This document shows, in pieces, positions 54,790 through 63,069 of a stretch of 64,000 nt of DNA. The notes beneath the pieces are model-generated. The model had not been told where the DNA came from. It made no database searches and worked only from the letters and a program-made list of their open reading frames with translations. The stretch comes from Bilophila sp964369665. Lineage in GTDB: Bacteria > Desulfobacterota > Desulfovibrionia > Desulfovibrionales > Desulfovibrionaceae. The translations under genes were made by a program, and so were the position numbers. The DNA lies in assembly GCA_964369665.1 (NCBI GenBank), contig CAYJFS010000001.1, forward strand, positions 124,001-188,000. Direction: 5' to 3'. Each line of letters begins with the position of its first letter. Position 1 is the stretch's first letter.

Positions 54790-55239
54790 ATGAATACTAT
54801 AGATAAGCGCCTTCTAGACATTATTCAAACAGGTTTCCCTATTGTTCCAAGGCCTTATGCTGAACTTGGTGAGCGTCTTGGTATTACAGAAGCTGAAGCT
54901 TTAAGTAGAGTACGTGCACTAAAAGGTAAAAAACTTATTCGTAGACTTGGAGCAAACTTTCAGTCTTCAAAGTTAGGTTTTCGTTCAACATTATGTGCAG
55001 CAAAAGTTCCTGAAGAAAAAATGGATCTATTTGTGAATGAGGTAAATATATTACCTGGAGTTACACATAACTACATAAGAGACCATGTTTATAATGTTTG
55101 GTTCACACTTATAGGACCTTCATGGGACGATGTATGTGCTACTCTTGATGGGGTTACAGAACGTACAGGCATTCGTATACTTAACCTCCCAGCCGTTCGT
55201 ATGTATAAAATCCGTGTTGATTTTCGTATGGACGAATAA
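54790..55239 (+). CDS. ahbB: Siroheme decarboxylase subunit (AhbA/AhbB, NirDL-like)
   Basis: Siroheme decarboxylase removes two carboxyl groups of siroheme to start the alternative heme branch. The 149-residue protein has an AsnC/Lrp-like fold: a winged helix (LLDIIQTGFPIVPRPYAELG, RVRALKGKKLIRRLGANF) and a C-terminal RAM-like domain with the conserved VTHNYIRDHVYNVWFTL segment. Desulfovibrio has two such subunits, A and B; only one is in this window and I call it B by neighbourhood, since the B gene lies next to ahbD there. The other must be elsewhere if the enzyme is a heterodimer. Confidence 0.85.
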   Translation: MNTIDKRLLDIIQTGFPIVPRPYAELGERLGITEAEALSRVRALKGKKLIRRLGANFQSSKLGFRSTLCAAKVPEEKMDLFVNEVNILPGVTHNYIRDHVYNVWFTLIGPSWDDVCATLDGVTERTGIRILNLPAVRMYKIRVDFRMDE

Positions 55240-55276
55240 TAAATTCGAATCCTTAATATCTACACAACAAAAAGTC

Positions 55277-55298
55277 CTTGATAAATCAAGAATTTTTT
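55277..55298 (+). terminator. Possible terminator after the heme operon
   Basis: CTTGAT (55277-55282), a two-base loop and ATCAAG (55285-55290) are followed by AATTTTTT. The stem is only six pairs and the loop is tight, so it is weak, but it lies about 40 bases after the last gene of the operon. Confidence 0.45.
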
Positions 55299-55409
55299 GT
55301 GTTTTGCATTACATAAACAACCACATATAACTGATTGGGACCATAAATATGTTTAATAGCATTACTATACCAATCTATCTTCTTAAGTATTCTAATTGGA
55401 TACAACATG

Positions 55410-55835
55410 CAGTAATTTTTTGGTAGATCTGGTAATTTCTGACTTATCTCATGTTGAAAAAATGAAATAACAATTATGGAATGTATATCAAATAGTTATA
55501 TAGAGTTTAAATAATTTAAATACACATTAAAAATGATGATGAAATTACTATAATTGATACATTTATTTCTATTACCCAGATCATAAAACAACTAAGCAGA
55601 CTTGTGTATTCTAATATACTAGAGCATTCAGGTATTGTATCATTGACATGAATACCAGCTTCAAACAGCCTAAATTTTAATAACCAACAAGCTCTTTATT
55701 ACTAAATTTTTTAATGTTTTTCCAGCCTTCAATGCCAGATAAAACAACAACGACTGTTAAAAAAATGAGTCACATACTTTTTATTAATGTGAGAACAGGT
55801 ATCTTCAAGGCCACTGAGGTGATTGAAAAAATAAC
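55410..55835 (-). pseudogene. Decayed ISAs1-family transposase (H-repeat type)
   Basis: Reading the minus strand with frame changes gives pieces that fit the ISAs1 transposase in order: FFNHLSGLEDTCSHINKKY (about 55830-55770), VVVVLSGIEGWKNIKKFSNK (about 55760-55700), then LFEAGIHVNDTIPE...CFMIWV (about 55680-55570) and KSEITRSTKKLLH (about 55450-55410). These correspond to the family's start, the GxxGWxxIxxF segment, the IPSHDT segment and the KSNEITAIPxLL segment. At least two frameshifts and several stops are present, so it is non-functional. I did not find its terminal inverted repeats. Confidence 0.7.
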
Positions 55836-56013
55836 ATGGTTATAGCATTTAAAAGGCTAAATTTGATCATAAATCCATTATTCAGATCAAGTAAAAGGTA
55901 TGATTTTGCCCTGATGCATTGTGTTAAATAGATAGTAACTATCTTTTAATAACATTTTTTATTATATACAATAGAAGATAAATTTTTATATTAAATAATT
56001 GGAAGTATCAGTA

Positions 56014-56439
56014 ATGAGAACAACAAAAGAACGTATATTGCACGCCATTGCATTTGAAGTTATAGGGTTAGTGTTAATTATTGGTATTTTAAGTCAGTTA
56101 GGTTTTGCAATAGGGCATGTTGGTGCATTGGGTATCTTCTTCTCAATTGTTGCAACAGGTTGGAATTATATTTATAACATTGGTTTTGATCATGTACTTA
56201 TGCTTCGTTATCATTCCATCTACAAAAACCCAGTTACACGAGTGTTGCATGCTATTGGATTTGAATTGGGATTACTAGTTATTACTCTTCCATGTATTGC
56301 TTGGTTTATGGATATTAGTTTATGGTCAGCGTTTTTGCTTGATATTGGACTGGTGATTTTTTATCTATTCTATGCTTATATTTACAATTTAGCTTATGAT
56401 AAGCTTTTCCCAGTAGTGAAAACTAAATCAAAACAATAA
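56014..56439 (+). CDS. PACE-family (AceI-like) efflux transporter
   Basis: A 141-residue membrane protein with four transmembrane helices arranged as two repeats (bacterial transmembrane pair). The first repeat has HAIAFE, with Glu at residue 15 as in AceI where this glutamate is needed for proton coupling; the second has HAIGFELG. The signature WNYIYNIGFDH closes the first pair and YIYNLAYDKLF the second. PACE proteins export biocides such as chlorhexidine, and some also export short diamines. The start ATG has GGAAG nine bases upstream; the frame opens earlier at a TTG. Two dead transposases flank it, so it was probably acquired by transfer. Confidence 0.9.
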   Translation: MRTTKERILHAIAFEVIGLVLIIGILSQLGFAIGHVGALGIFFSIVATGWNYIYNIGFDHVLMLRYHSIYKNPVTRVLHAIGFELGLLVITLPCIAWFMDISLWSAFLLDIGLVIFYLFYAYIYNLAYDKLFPVVKTKSKQ

Positions 56440-56673
56440 ACAGTAATTTCAATAAATTAAAGACATAAGTGAGAAGAATCGAGATACTTCTGAAATTACT
56501 AACCTATCCTCCTAAAACCTCTTTTGACCAAATGCTTTTTTTCTCCATATTCTTTATTCTTCATCCACATATACCAACCCTAAGCTGTGGATAACATTTG
56601 AACTAAACACCCAAGTCATGCTCTTGATTATTTTACTATAACAACAAATCGCAAGGACTTGTGTATAATTAAC

Positions 56674-57060
56674 TTAGAAGCTATTTACACTGATATCGAT
56701 GATTTTTTTCATAAATTCTTATCTGAGTGGGAAGCATAATCAATTGAGATAGGAGCAAAAAAAACTCATTCAATAATGTCTACCAGAGTATATGACATCG
56801 TTATTACCTTTAATTAGTCAAATCATAAAAATTTCAAGAACTTCTATCTTAGGTTAGTTCATCAATACTGGAAAACATACTTTCCAATATTGATATGCAA
56901 AACTGAATCATTACTGTGAAGATAGACGATTTTTCACCAGTAACATCATAGAAGAAAATGCCATCAAGGTCGCTAACATAACAAACAATAACATTAGCTT
57001 GTTATCAATCATTTATATAAGCCTGAAATCACCAGTCAGTAGTATCAACTATAAATTTTC
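56674..57060 (+). pseudogene. Decayed IS982-family transposase
   Basis: On the plus strand, frame 56674 reads LEAIYTDIDDFFHKFLSEW then a stop; IS982 transposases begin with this pattern (xxIYxxVDDFC). About 100 bases on, the segment DIVITFN, a stop, then SNHKNFKNFYLRLVHQYW and TYFPIL corresponds to the family's MTILIxFHxSxYRNFKxFY...YWxxxFPxLVSYNRF. Stops interrupt it and no catalytic DDE region is readable further on. It is a relic of roughly the N-terminal third; the 3' limit given is approximate. Confidence 0.65.
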
Positions 57061-57153
57061 AAAAGAAGCTTATATTTATAACACATTGACATAAATCTGC
57101 TTAATATAGGTTTTTGATTTAGGCATAGCTTTCATATATTATAAATATACTAA

Positions 57154-57187
57154 ATGCTCCCTCTAGCAGGAGGGAGCATTTTTTTTT
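57154..57187 (+). terminator. Strong rho-independent terminator
   Basis: A perfect 10-bp stem (57154-57163 with 57170-57179), a six-base loop TAGCAG and a run of eight or nine T. The stem is GC-rich, unlike its surroundings. It lies 85 bases before the FlgO-like gene at 57273 and about 710 bases after the PACE gene, with only a dead transposase between. Confidence 0.9.
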
Positions 57188-57272
57188 ATTCTTAAAAGAA
57201 TCATTTCTGTTCTAAAAATACATATTAGTTTTCTCTATACAGGTTTTATGCTTTATAAGCTAAGGAATTTTT

Positions 57273-58136
57273 ATGATCTGTCTATTAAAATATTATTCTA
57301 TTATAATATTTCTTTTTTTACCATCATGTGTAAAAAATACACAAAATATTCAAATGGATAGCGGGGCTATAGAAACATTTGGCTCAGAAGTAAAACATAT
57401 TAACAACGGTATCTTTATTCCAGATGGAAAAGGAGATTTTATTTGGAGTCCAGGCACAAATCTACAAAAACCTAATGAAGCAGTAATACAAGCACAAGAG
57501 CTACGACTAAAGGTAAAAGAGTTAGCAGCACAGCTGCTTGAAACAAGAAACAATGATGCTCTGGTAGGCCTTGTGGCATTACCAACATCTTTTGTTAATG
57601 TTAACAATTTTTCAGAATCAAGTTCCTTAGGAAGATATATGTCTGAAGCAATGATATATGAATTTAATCAACGTGGATTTCCTATCAAAGAATATAGAAT
57701 GGATAAGAAAATTCATATAGATGATGAAGCAAAAGGAGAGTTTGCTTTAAAAAGAAGACTCCCACCTCTTTCTGTAAACCAAAAATGGGCTGCAATTCTT
57801 ATAGGAACATATTTAAAAGAAAATAATACTATTTTTATTAATGTTCGTTTAGTTAGGGCAGGTGATGGTATTATTTTACGTACAGCACAAACAGTTCTTT
57901 CAGTAAATAGCTTAATTAATCAAATGACCAAAGAACCTATATTGCCTCCAAAGCCACCATTATCCTCTGGAACAATAAGAATTAATACACAAAAAAATGA
58001 TTCTTCATCACTTAACTATACACAAGAAAAAACAATTACTCCTCAAAAACCTATAGTAGCACAACCATTACCTTTATACAAAAAACCTCAAGAAACACAT
58101 ACAGCACCAAAACCTGGATTTGCTAAAAATCTTTAA
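57273..58136 (+). CDS. FlgO-like outer-membrane lipoprotein
   Basis: A 287-residue lipoprotein: signal peptide with lipobox LPSC (Cys19). The middle (about 70-215) fits the FlgO domain: KELAAQLLETRNN, VALPTSFVNVNNF, SLGRYMSEAMIYEFNQRGFPIKEYR, and AAILIGTYLKENNTIFINVRLVRA. A proline-rich tail of about 70 residues follows (LPPKPPLSS, TAPKPGFAKN). FlgO proteins are flagellar outer-membrane lipoproteins in Vibrio that stabilise the filament base. A flagellar role here is inferred from the domain and from fliD/fliS lying 1.5 kb downstream. Confidence 0.8.
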   Translation: MICLLKYYSIIIFLFLPSCVKNTQNIQMDSGAIETFGSEVKHINNGIFIPDGKGDFIWSPGTNLQKPNEAVIQAQELRLKVKELAAQLLETRNNDALVGLVALPTSFVNVNNFSESSSLGRYMSEAMIYEFNQRGFPIKEYRMDKKIHIDDEAKGEFALKRRLPPLSVNQKWAAILIGTYLKENNTIFINVRLVRAGDGIILRTAQTVLSVNSLINQMTKEPILPPKPPLSSGTIRINTQKNDSSSLNYTQEKTITPQKPIVAQPLPLYKKPQETHTAPKPGFAKNL

Positions 58137-58146
58137 CGAGGGATAC

Positions 58147-58398
58147 ATGTTACAAAGATTTATTGCAATATATCTTTTATTATTAGTATTTGGGTGTGCA
58201 AAGGTCATTCCTATTACAGAATCATCTGAAACACTATCTAATTGGCATAAGGCTAGAGAGTATCAAAGCCAAGAACGGTATGAACTTGCTCAACAATATT
58301 ACTTGCTTGCACTAGCAAGCTCTAGAGATCCACAATCACAACAAGCTTTAAAGAGAGAAATTAAAGTTATAGAAAGAATGATTCAAACTATGCGTTAA
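58147..58398 (+). CDS. Small lipoprotein with TPR-like helices
   Basis: An 83-residue lipoprotein: short signal peptide with lipobox VFGC, then ALASS and the helical ARE-YQ-x-QERYELAQQYYLLAL segment, which looks like a single TPR-type helix pair. A frame opens at 58120 inside the preceding gene, but ATG 58147 has GAGGGA seven bases before it and gives a normal signal peptide. It lies between two FlgO-like genes and 26 bp before the second. Confidence 0.75.
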   Translation: MLQRFIAIYLLLLVFGCAKVIPITESSETLSNWHKAREYQSQERYELAQQYYLLALASSRDPQSQQALKREIKVIERMIQTMR

Positions 58399-58423
58399 AA
58401 TATCTATATAAAGGAAGGGCTAT

Positions 58424-59005
58424 ATGCCATATTTTATTCTAATTCTTTTAAACACTCTCTTTTTAGCTCCTTTTAATACCTTTGCTTCAGAAGGGGTTAT
58501 ACCAAAAGCTGCAACAACATTATCAGAAGATATACATACGCAACTTCTTCAACATATAGGTGGTAGTGTGGGATATAGGCATCCCAAAATCTCTATTATT
58601 TTGACAACACCAGTATTACTTGATGACCTAACAAAAACAAATACATTAGCAAAACAGTTGGCTGAAGAACTTATGTATCATTTTGTTAAACTTGGCTATC
58701 GTGTACAAGAAGTTCGGAAGGGTGAAGAAATTATTATAAATCCCAAAACAGGTGAACGTATCCTTACACGTAATCAAACACAGTTATCGAAAAAAGCAGT
58801 GACATCAGAAGCTATATTAGCAGGAACATACACTATTACCAATGAAAGTATTAGATTTAATATACAATTACTTCATACACCTACAAATGATGTTTTAGCA
58901 ATGTCATCTACTTCTATACCAATAACAAAAGAAATATTTCCTCTCCTAAAATCTTCTGAAGAAAGTGGTCCACCTAAACCAAGTGTACAAACAAAATTCC
59001 ATTAA
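58424..59005 (+). CDS. Second FlgO-like exported protein
   Basis: A 193-residue protein with a signal sequence (FILILLNTLFLAPFNTFASE, no lipobox cysteine, so probably soluble periplasmic or secreted). It shares the FlgO pattern with the first gene: TNTLAKQLAEELMYHFVKLG, YRVQEVRKGE and AILAGTYTITNESIRFNIQLL. It thus looks like a distant duplicate of the gene at 57273 that lost its lipid anchor. An AGGAAGG ribosome site precedes the ATG. It closes the three-gene cluster. Confidence 0.75.
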   Translation: MPYFILILLNTLFLAPFNTFASEGVIPKAATTLSEDIHTQLLQHIGGSVGYRHPKISIILTTPVLLDDLTKTNTLAKQLAEELMYHFVKLGYRVQEVRKGEEIIINPKTGERILTRNQTQLSKKAVTSEAILAGTYTITNESIRFNIQLLHTPTNDVLAMSSTSIPITKEIFPLLKSSEESGPPKPSVQTKFH

Positions 59006-59685
59006 TCTACTAAATTAATACATTAAGTACGATATTTCTATATCAATTATGTACTCTTTAGCATGCTAAACACTAATTTTCACTTACATTATCAAATCTA
59101 ATAACAATCTTTTTCATATTTTGTACTAATGAAATAAAACTCCAGATGCTCACCATTCTATAATTATCTTTAATACTATTTGTAGATATCCAAACTATAT
59201 TAGTTATAAAACTACCAACTCTTTTATATACAATTTTATAGCATCTAAAAAAAGTATCTTTTTTAATCAATACCTTCTCTTAATATATTATTTATGTAAA
59301 ATAATGATCTGCAAAATAAAAAATATGTTAATATTTAGGATAAGTAATTATAATCTACATATTATAAAACTATTGTTTTACCTTTTTCATTTATTTTTTT
59401 AGAAAAAACAAAATATTAACATAAAAAAATATGTAAATATTCAGAGTTTTTCTAAAAAAATAAAAATAATATATAGATAAAAAAACTATCAACTATATAA
59501 TGAAGTTATATCTAGAATACTTTTTACTTTCTACTGCCTAAAATCTATTAAATATGTATTTTGTTTAAAAAATTATTAAAAAATGTAGGATAAATATACT
59601 AAATTACTAATATTCATTTTATATCTATTTAACTTTGAATAATATTCTATTTTTACTACTTGTCTGTTAAAATGACTTTTTAAGT
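59006..59685. other. Non-coding AT-rich stretch between FlgO-like genes and fliS
   Basis: Convergent ends of the FlgO cluster and fliS are separated by 680 bp. A perfect 14-bp palindrome TTTAGCATGCTAAA (59057-59070) is the only clear structure. A 65-codon minus-strand frame (59270-59073) is not recognisable and has no ribosome site. No tRNA or terminator with a clear T-run is seen. Confidence 0.6.
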
Positions 59686-60351
59686 TTATGATGCACTTTT
59701 TGACATTTTACCATAAGCAGATGTTGCTTGGCGTGGACCTGTGTTTAATGTCTTTGCAGATTCATTTAATTCAGGCTGCTGTTGCTGAGGGTGAGGGGTG
59801 GTTAGTGTCTGATTCTTAACTATAGTCGTTGATTGATTATTATTTTGTTGAGTATATGCAGATTTGGCCATAGCTTTACTTGTGCCTGTAGGATGTTGTG
59901 TCTTAGGTATAGCAACAGCTGCACCACTACTCTGCTGTGCAACTGAAAGTTTAGATGCTATTTGGTTTGCAGCAGCTTGTGCTTCTGGTGTATTTAATAT
60001 TTCTGCATATGCAGATCTTAATCCAGATAACACATCTATAACACTATCGATTTGTTTAATATCCATTTTCAAATTTGCCTGAAGAAGACGAGTAGAGCAC
60101 AGAACATAAAGATTATGAAGATTTTCTGAAATTTCTCCACCAGCATTCATATTTAAAGATGAGTCTAGTTCATTGATAATATCAAGTGCTTTAGAAATAA
60201 GTGTTCCTTTACCTGCAATATCTTTTTGTTCAATTTTTTCTTTTGCTTGTATAAGAAACTTTATTGCACCATCATATAAAAGTATAAGAACTTCACCTTG
60301 TCCTGTGGTATTAAATTGAGTTTGTACATAAGCCTGTGCACCTGTTTGCAT
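59686..60351 (-). CDS. fliS: Flagellar export chaperone FliS with a Gln-rich C-terminal extension
   Basis: FliS binds flagellin in the cytoplasm and prevents premature polymerisation. The first 125 residues are a normal FliS four-helix protein (AYVQTQFNTTGQGEVLILLYDGAIKFL, ALDIINELDSSLNMNAGGEISENL, LYVLCSTRLLQANLK). About 95 extra residues follow, rich in Ala, Gln, Thr and Ser (QQNNNQS, PHPQQQQPELNES), probably unstructured. Most FliS proteins end near residue 130. It is 31 bp after fliD, so it shares the sigma54 promoter. Confidence 0.93.
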   Translation of the reverse strand: MQTGAQAYVQTQFNTTGQGEVLILLYDGAIKFLIQAKEKIEQKDIAGKGTLISKALDIINELDSSLNMNAGGEISENLHNLYVLCSTRLLQANLKMDIKQIDSVIDVLSGLRSAYAEILNTPEAQAAANQIASKLSVAQQSSGAAVAIPKTQHPTGTSKAMAKSAYTQQNNNQSTTIVKNQTLTTPHPQQQQPELNESAKTLNTGPRQATSAYGKMSKSAS

Positions 60352-60382
60352 GACATCTTCTCCTTATATCACAAGAATCACA

Positions 60383-62455
60383 CTAACCAAGCTGACCTAA
60401 ACTTGCAGCATTAGCACCCATCATTTGATCATATTTTGCTAATACACCATCAAGCCTTGAAAAACGTAAACGCATCATACGCTCCCAACGTGTAATACGT
60501 TCTGTTTCTCTTTCAAGTTTTGTCTCAATATTTCTCATAACTTCCTTATAACTATCTTGCATGATAATTAAAGGACCTGTATTCTCTTTTAATGGGTCAA
60601 GTTGTGTCTCAGCCTTCAAAGATTCTTGTAACTCACCAATTTTACCCTGTTGAACTCTTACAGTGCTTTCGACTGATTTTCCTGGTGTCATGTCTTTAAT
60701 AGTAATACTAAGACCTGTAGCAGGACCACTTGATACAGTATAAATATTTTTAGCTGAATCTGCTAATGTAGCTTTCACACCTCCTATAAAGACATCCCCC
60801 ATAGTTCCATCTGGATTCACAGTATATTGAACATCATATGTACCAGGCTTTGTAGTTCCAGGAAGATGCGTCTCGTATGAAAAGGCTACTGAGTCTGAAA
60901 CTCCAGAGCTACCTGCTAAAATATCTGCTACAGATTGAGGATCCTTTTCAAGAGCTTCATCAAGAGTTGTAAATGGTGAATTAGCTCCAATAGTTTCCCT
61001 ATCTAATATTTTAAGCTTACCAAAAGTTTCACTACCTTCTTCTGCATCTATAACAATGCCTATTGAAGCAAGAGAAGAAAATATATCTCCAGGACCACCT
61101 GCTGTTTGTGGTGGTGAAAAGCCTACACCATTAGAAGAAAGTATGCTTTTAAAGCGTGAAGAAAACATTTGTAAACCAGAACTACCTGCAAATGGACCAG
61201 CATTAACATCAACAGGACTTGCTAAGTAGGATGGTAGTTGATTACTTAATTCTTCCTCTTCCTCAGTTTTATCTGTTGAAACAGAGGTTAATTCTTGTAT
61301 TTTACCAAGGACGCTATTGATTGATTCTACAGCTTTTTCTATTTCTTCCTTTGACTCTTTTGTTGAGGTATTAACAGTAATTTGTGTTTTTCCAGTATCT
61401 GTTAAATTAATTTCAAGACCTTCAATAACTTCTGTTAATTTATTTGATGAAGATGTAAACTCTTGATCCCAATCATTCACTGAAAAAATTGCATCTTGAG
61501 CATCCCTTTTATTCCAGCCAGCTTCTCCACTTGAAGTAAAAGCACCAAGATCAGTTGGGCTATTTGTAACAGTTACTACTTCACCTGATACAGAACCTTC
61601 TAACTGCAAAGAAACATCTGTACCATCTTTTACAAAGCTAGCTTTAAAACCTGTAGTCTCTGAATTACTATTAATAGCTTGCTCTAAATCTTTTGCTGTA
61701 GAACCTGGGGGAATATCAAAGGTAATATCTTTTCCATTATAGTTAACAGAGAACTGTTGGACGGTTCCTGTAGTATTAATAATAGTATCTGGACCATTAG
61801 CTAAAGGACCACTTGTGGCAGCAGCAGGACTAAAGCTTGGCAGAGTAGTAGCACTAGAAATATTCAATGTAGCCTCTGCACCAGTTTCATTACCCTCAAG
61901 GCTAAACATATAACCATCACCTGTCTTTACAAGACTAGCCTTAACGCCAGGATTGCTAGAATCTTTATTTATGAGTGTAGTGAGATATTCAAGATCTGCA
62001 TTAGGTGGAACTTCAACCTCATATTTTTGCCCTTTATATTCATAAGCAAATACAGCAGTAGCAGAACCAGGGTTGATATTTTTTGTTTTAGAATCAAATA
62101 CAGTATTGTTAGAGAGTACTGAGTTTGTAGCAAGTTGTTTGACATCAATAGAGTAGGTTCCATCAGGAACATCTGCAGATGCAACAACACTAGCAACACT
62201 ACTATTTGAAAGAGAAGCTGTTTTCTTTAAAATTGAAGATATAGAATTAAACTTACTTAGTGTTTTTTCTGCTTCTTTTACTGTATCTATAAGTCCTTCA
62301 AATGCTTTATATTTTTTAGTCCATCCAGCATGAGAACTTTCAAGACGTTTTTTAGGTATTTCTTCAATTTTCTTGAGTTGCTCAATCATTGATTGAAAAT
62401 CTGTACCATTTCCTATACCAGAAAAGGAAATGCCCCCAGATAGATAGTCTGCCAT
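60383..62455 (-). CDS. fliD: Flagellar filament cap protein
   Basis: FliD caps the flagellar filament and guides flagellin assembly. The N-terminal coil (GISFSGIGNGTDFQSMIEQLKKIE) and the C-terminal coil (NIETKLERETERITRWERMMRLRFSRLDGVLAKYD) are the standard polymerising helices, with variable serine/glycine-rich domains between. At 690 residues it is a long FliD; two similar blocks in the middle (around AVFAYEYKGQKYEVEVPP and QFSVNYNGKDITFDIPPG) are repeated flagellin-hook IN-type modules. An AAGGA ribosome site and a sigma54 promoter lie upstream. Confidence 0.95.
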   Translation of the reverse strand: MADYLSGGISFSGIGNGTDFQSMIEQLKKIEEIPKKRLESSHAGWTKKYKAFEGLIDTVKEAEKTLSKFNSISSILKKTASLSNSSVASVVASADVPDGTYSIDVKQLATNSVLSNNTVFDSKTKNINPGSATAVFAYEYKGQKYEVEVPPNADLEYLTTLINKDSSNPGVKASLVKTGDGYMFSLEGNETGAEATLNISSATTLPSFSPAAATSGPLANGPDTIINTTGTVQQFSVNYNGKDITFDIPPGSTAKDLEQAINSNSETTGFKASFVKDGTDVSLQLEGSVSGEVVTVTNSPTDLGAFTSSGEAGWNKRDAQDAIFSVNDWDQEFTSSSNKLTEVIEGLEINLTDTGKTQITVNTSTKESKEEIEKAVESINSVLGKIQELTSVSTDKTEEEEELSNQLPSYLASPVDVNAGPFAGSSGLQMFSSRFKSILSSNGVGFSPPQTAGGPGDIFSSLASIGIVIDAEEGSETFGKLKILDRETIGANSPFTTLDEALEKDPQSVADILAGSSGVSDSVAFSYETHLPGTTKPGTYDVQYTVNPDGTMGDVFIGGVKATLADSAKNIYTVSSGPATGLSITIKDMTPGKSVESTVRVQQGKIGELQESLKAETQLDPLKENTGPLIIMQDSYKEVMRNIETKLERETERITRWERMMRLRFSRLDGVLAKYDQMMGANAASLGQLG

Positions 62456-62509
62456 AAATTTGTCCTTATAAGAAAATTTTACCTATTGTATAATAATTAA
62501 TAAAAATAC

Positions 62510-62526
62510 AGCAAATATGATGCCAA
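62510..62526 (-). promoter_or_regulatory. Sigma54 (RpoN) promoter of fliD-fliS
   Basis: On the minus strand TTGGCATCATATTTGCT carries GG at -24 and GC at -12 separated by exactly ten bases, matching TGGCA-N7-TTGC. Transcription should start near 62498, giving a leader of about 45 bases before the fliD ATG. Sigma54 control of late hook/filament-cap genes is known in other polar flagellates. Confidence 0.8.
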
Positions 62527-62871
62527 TACCCAACCTTTTTTCTTATCGACAAAACTCCATAAAAAATTAGATATAAATGTATATAGTTATAAAAATATGT
62601 AATAACTGAATAATGTATAGTTATGTTTTGTTATAAAATTTTTTAGCTATTCAATAACTAAAAAAATATACATAAATATATTTAACATACTTTAAACATT
62701 GTAATAAAAAATCTAGTTTTATTTTATAATATAAATAGTGAATATATTTTATAAAACTTATAACTCTAAGGTTTCCAGGTAAAAAACTCTTACCATTACT
62801 TTTATATTAAAATTTGTATTTATAGCACATTATTATTTATAATAACTTTAATTACTCATGATAGAGTAGTC

Positions 62872-62900
62872 TTGACAGTAGTATTATAATATATTTAGAT
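62872..62900 (+). promoter_or_regulatory. Probable tRNA-Val promoter
   Basis: A perfect TTGACA (62872-62877) followed after 17 bases by TTAGAT (62895-62900), with other TATA-like boxes close by. The tRNA begins about 20 bases after the predicted start. Confidence 0.5.
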
Positions 62901-62926
62901 ATAACGTAGTTTTTAAACAAAAAAGT

Positions 62927-63002
62927 AGGTGCGTAGCTCAGTTGGCAGAGCACTTCCTTGACATGGAAGGGGTCAGCAGTTCAAGTCTGCTCGTGCCTAC
63001 CA
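62927..63002 (+). tRNA. tRNA-Val (anticodon GAC)
   Basis: A 76-nt cloverleaf with encoded CCA. The acceptor stem AGGTGCG pairs with CGTGCCT (two G-U pairs). The D arm is GCTCAGTTGGCAGAGC. The anticodon stem CTTCC/GGAAG encloses TTGACAT, giving GAC, and the T arm is AGCAG/CTGCT with TTCAAGT. It lies 67 bases before thrS and may share its transcript. Confidence 0.97.
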
Positions 63003-63069
63003 TAATAACCAAATAAAACAGCATTATTAATTTTTATTCATATAAATTATTTAACTATATAGGTGAACA

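Larger units (their letters stand above)
62456..62926. other. Intergenic region with fliD promoter and tRNA-Val promoter
   Basis: This stretch of 470 bp between divergent fliD and tRNA-Val is mostly A/T. It holds the sigma54 site at 62510-62526 and a TTGACA box at 62872-62877. No gene or terminator was recognised in the middle part. Confidence 0.6.

Noticed and set aside
59073..59270. A 65-codon minus-strand frame between the FlgO-like genes and fliS
   Set aside because: No ribosome site, no recognisable family, and frames of this length are common in such DNA. A gene relic cannot be excluded.
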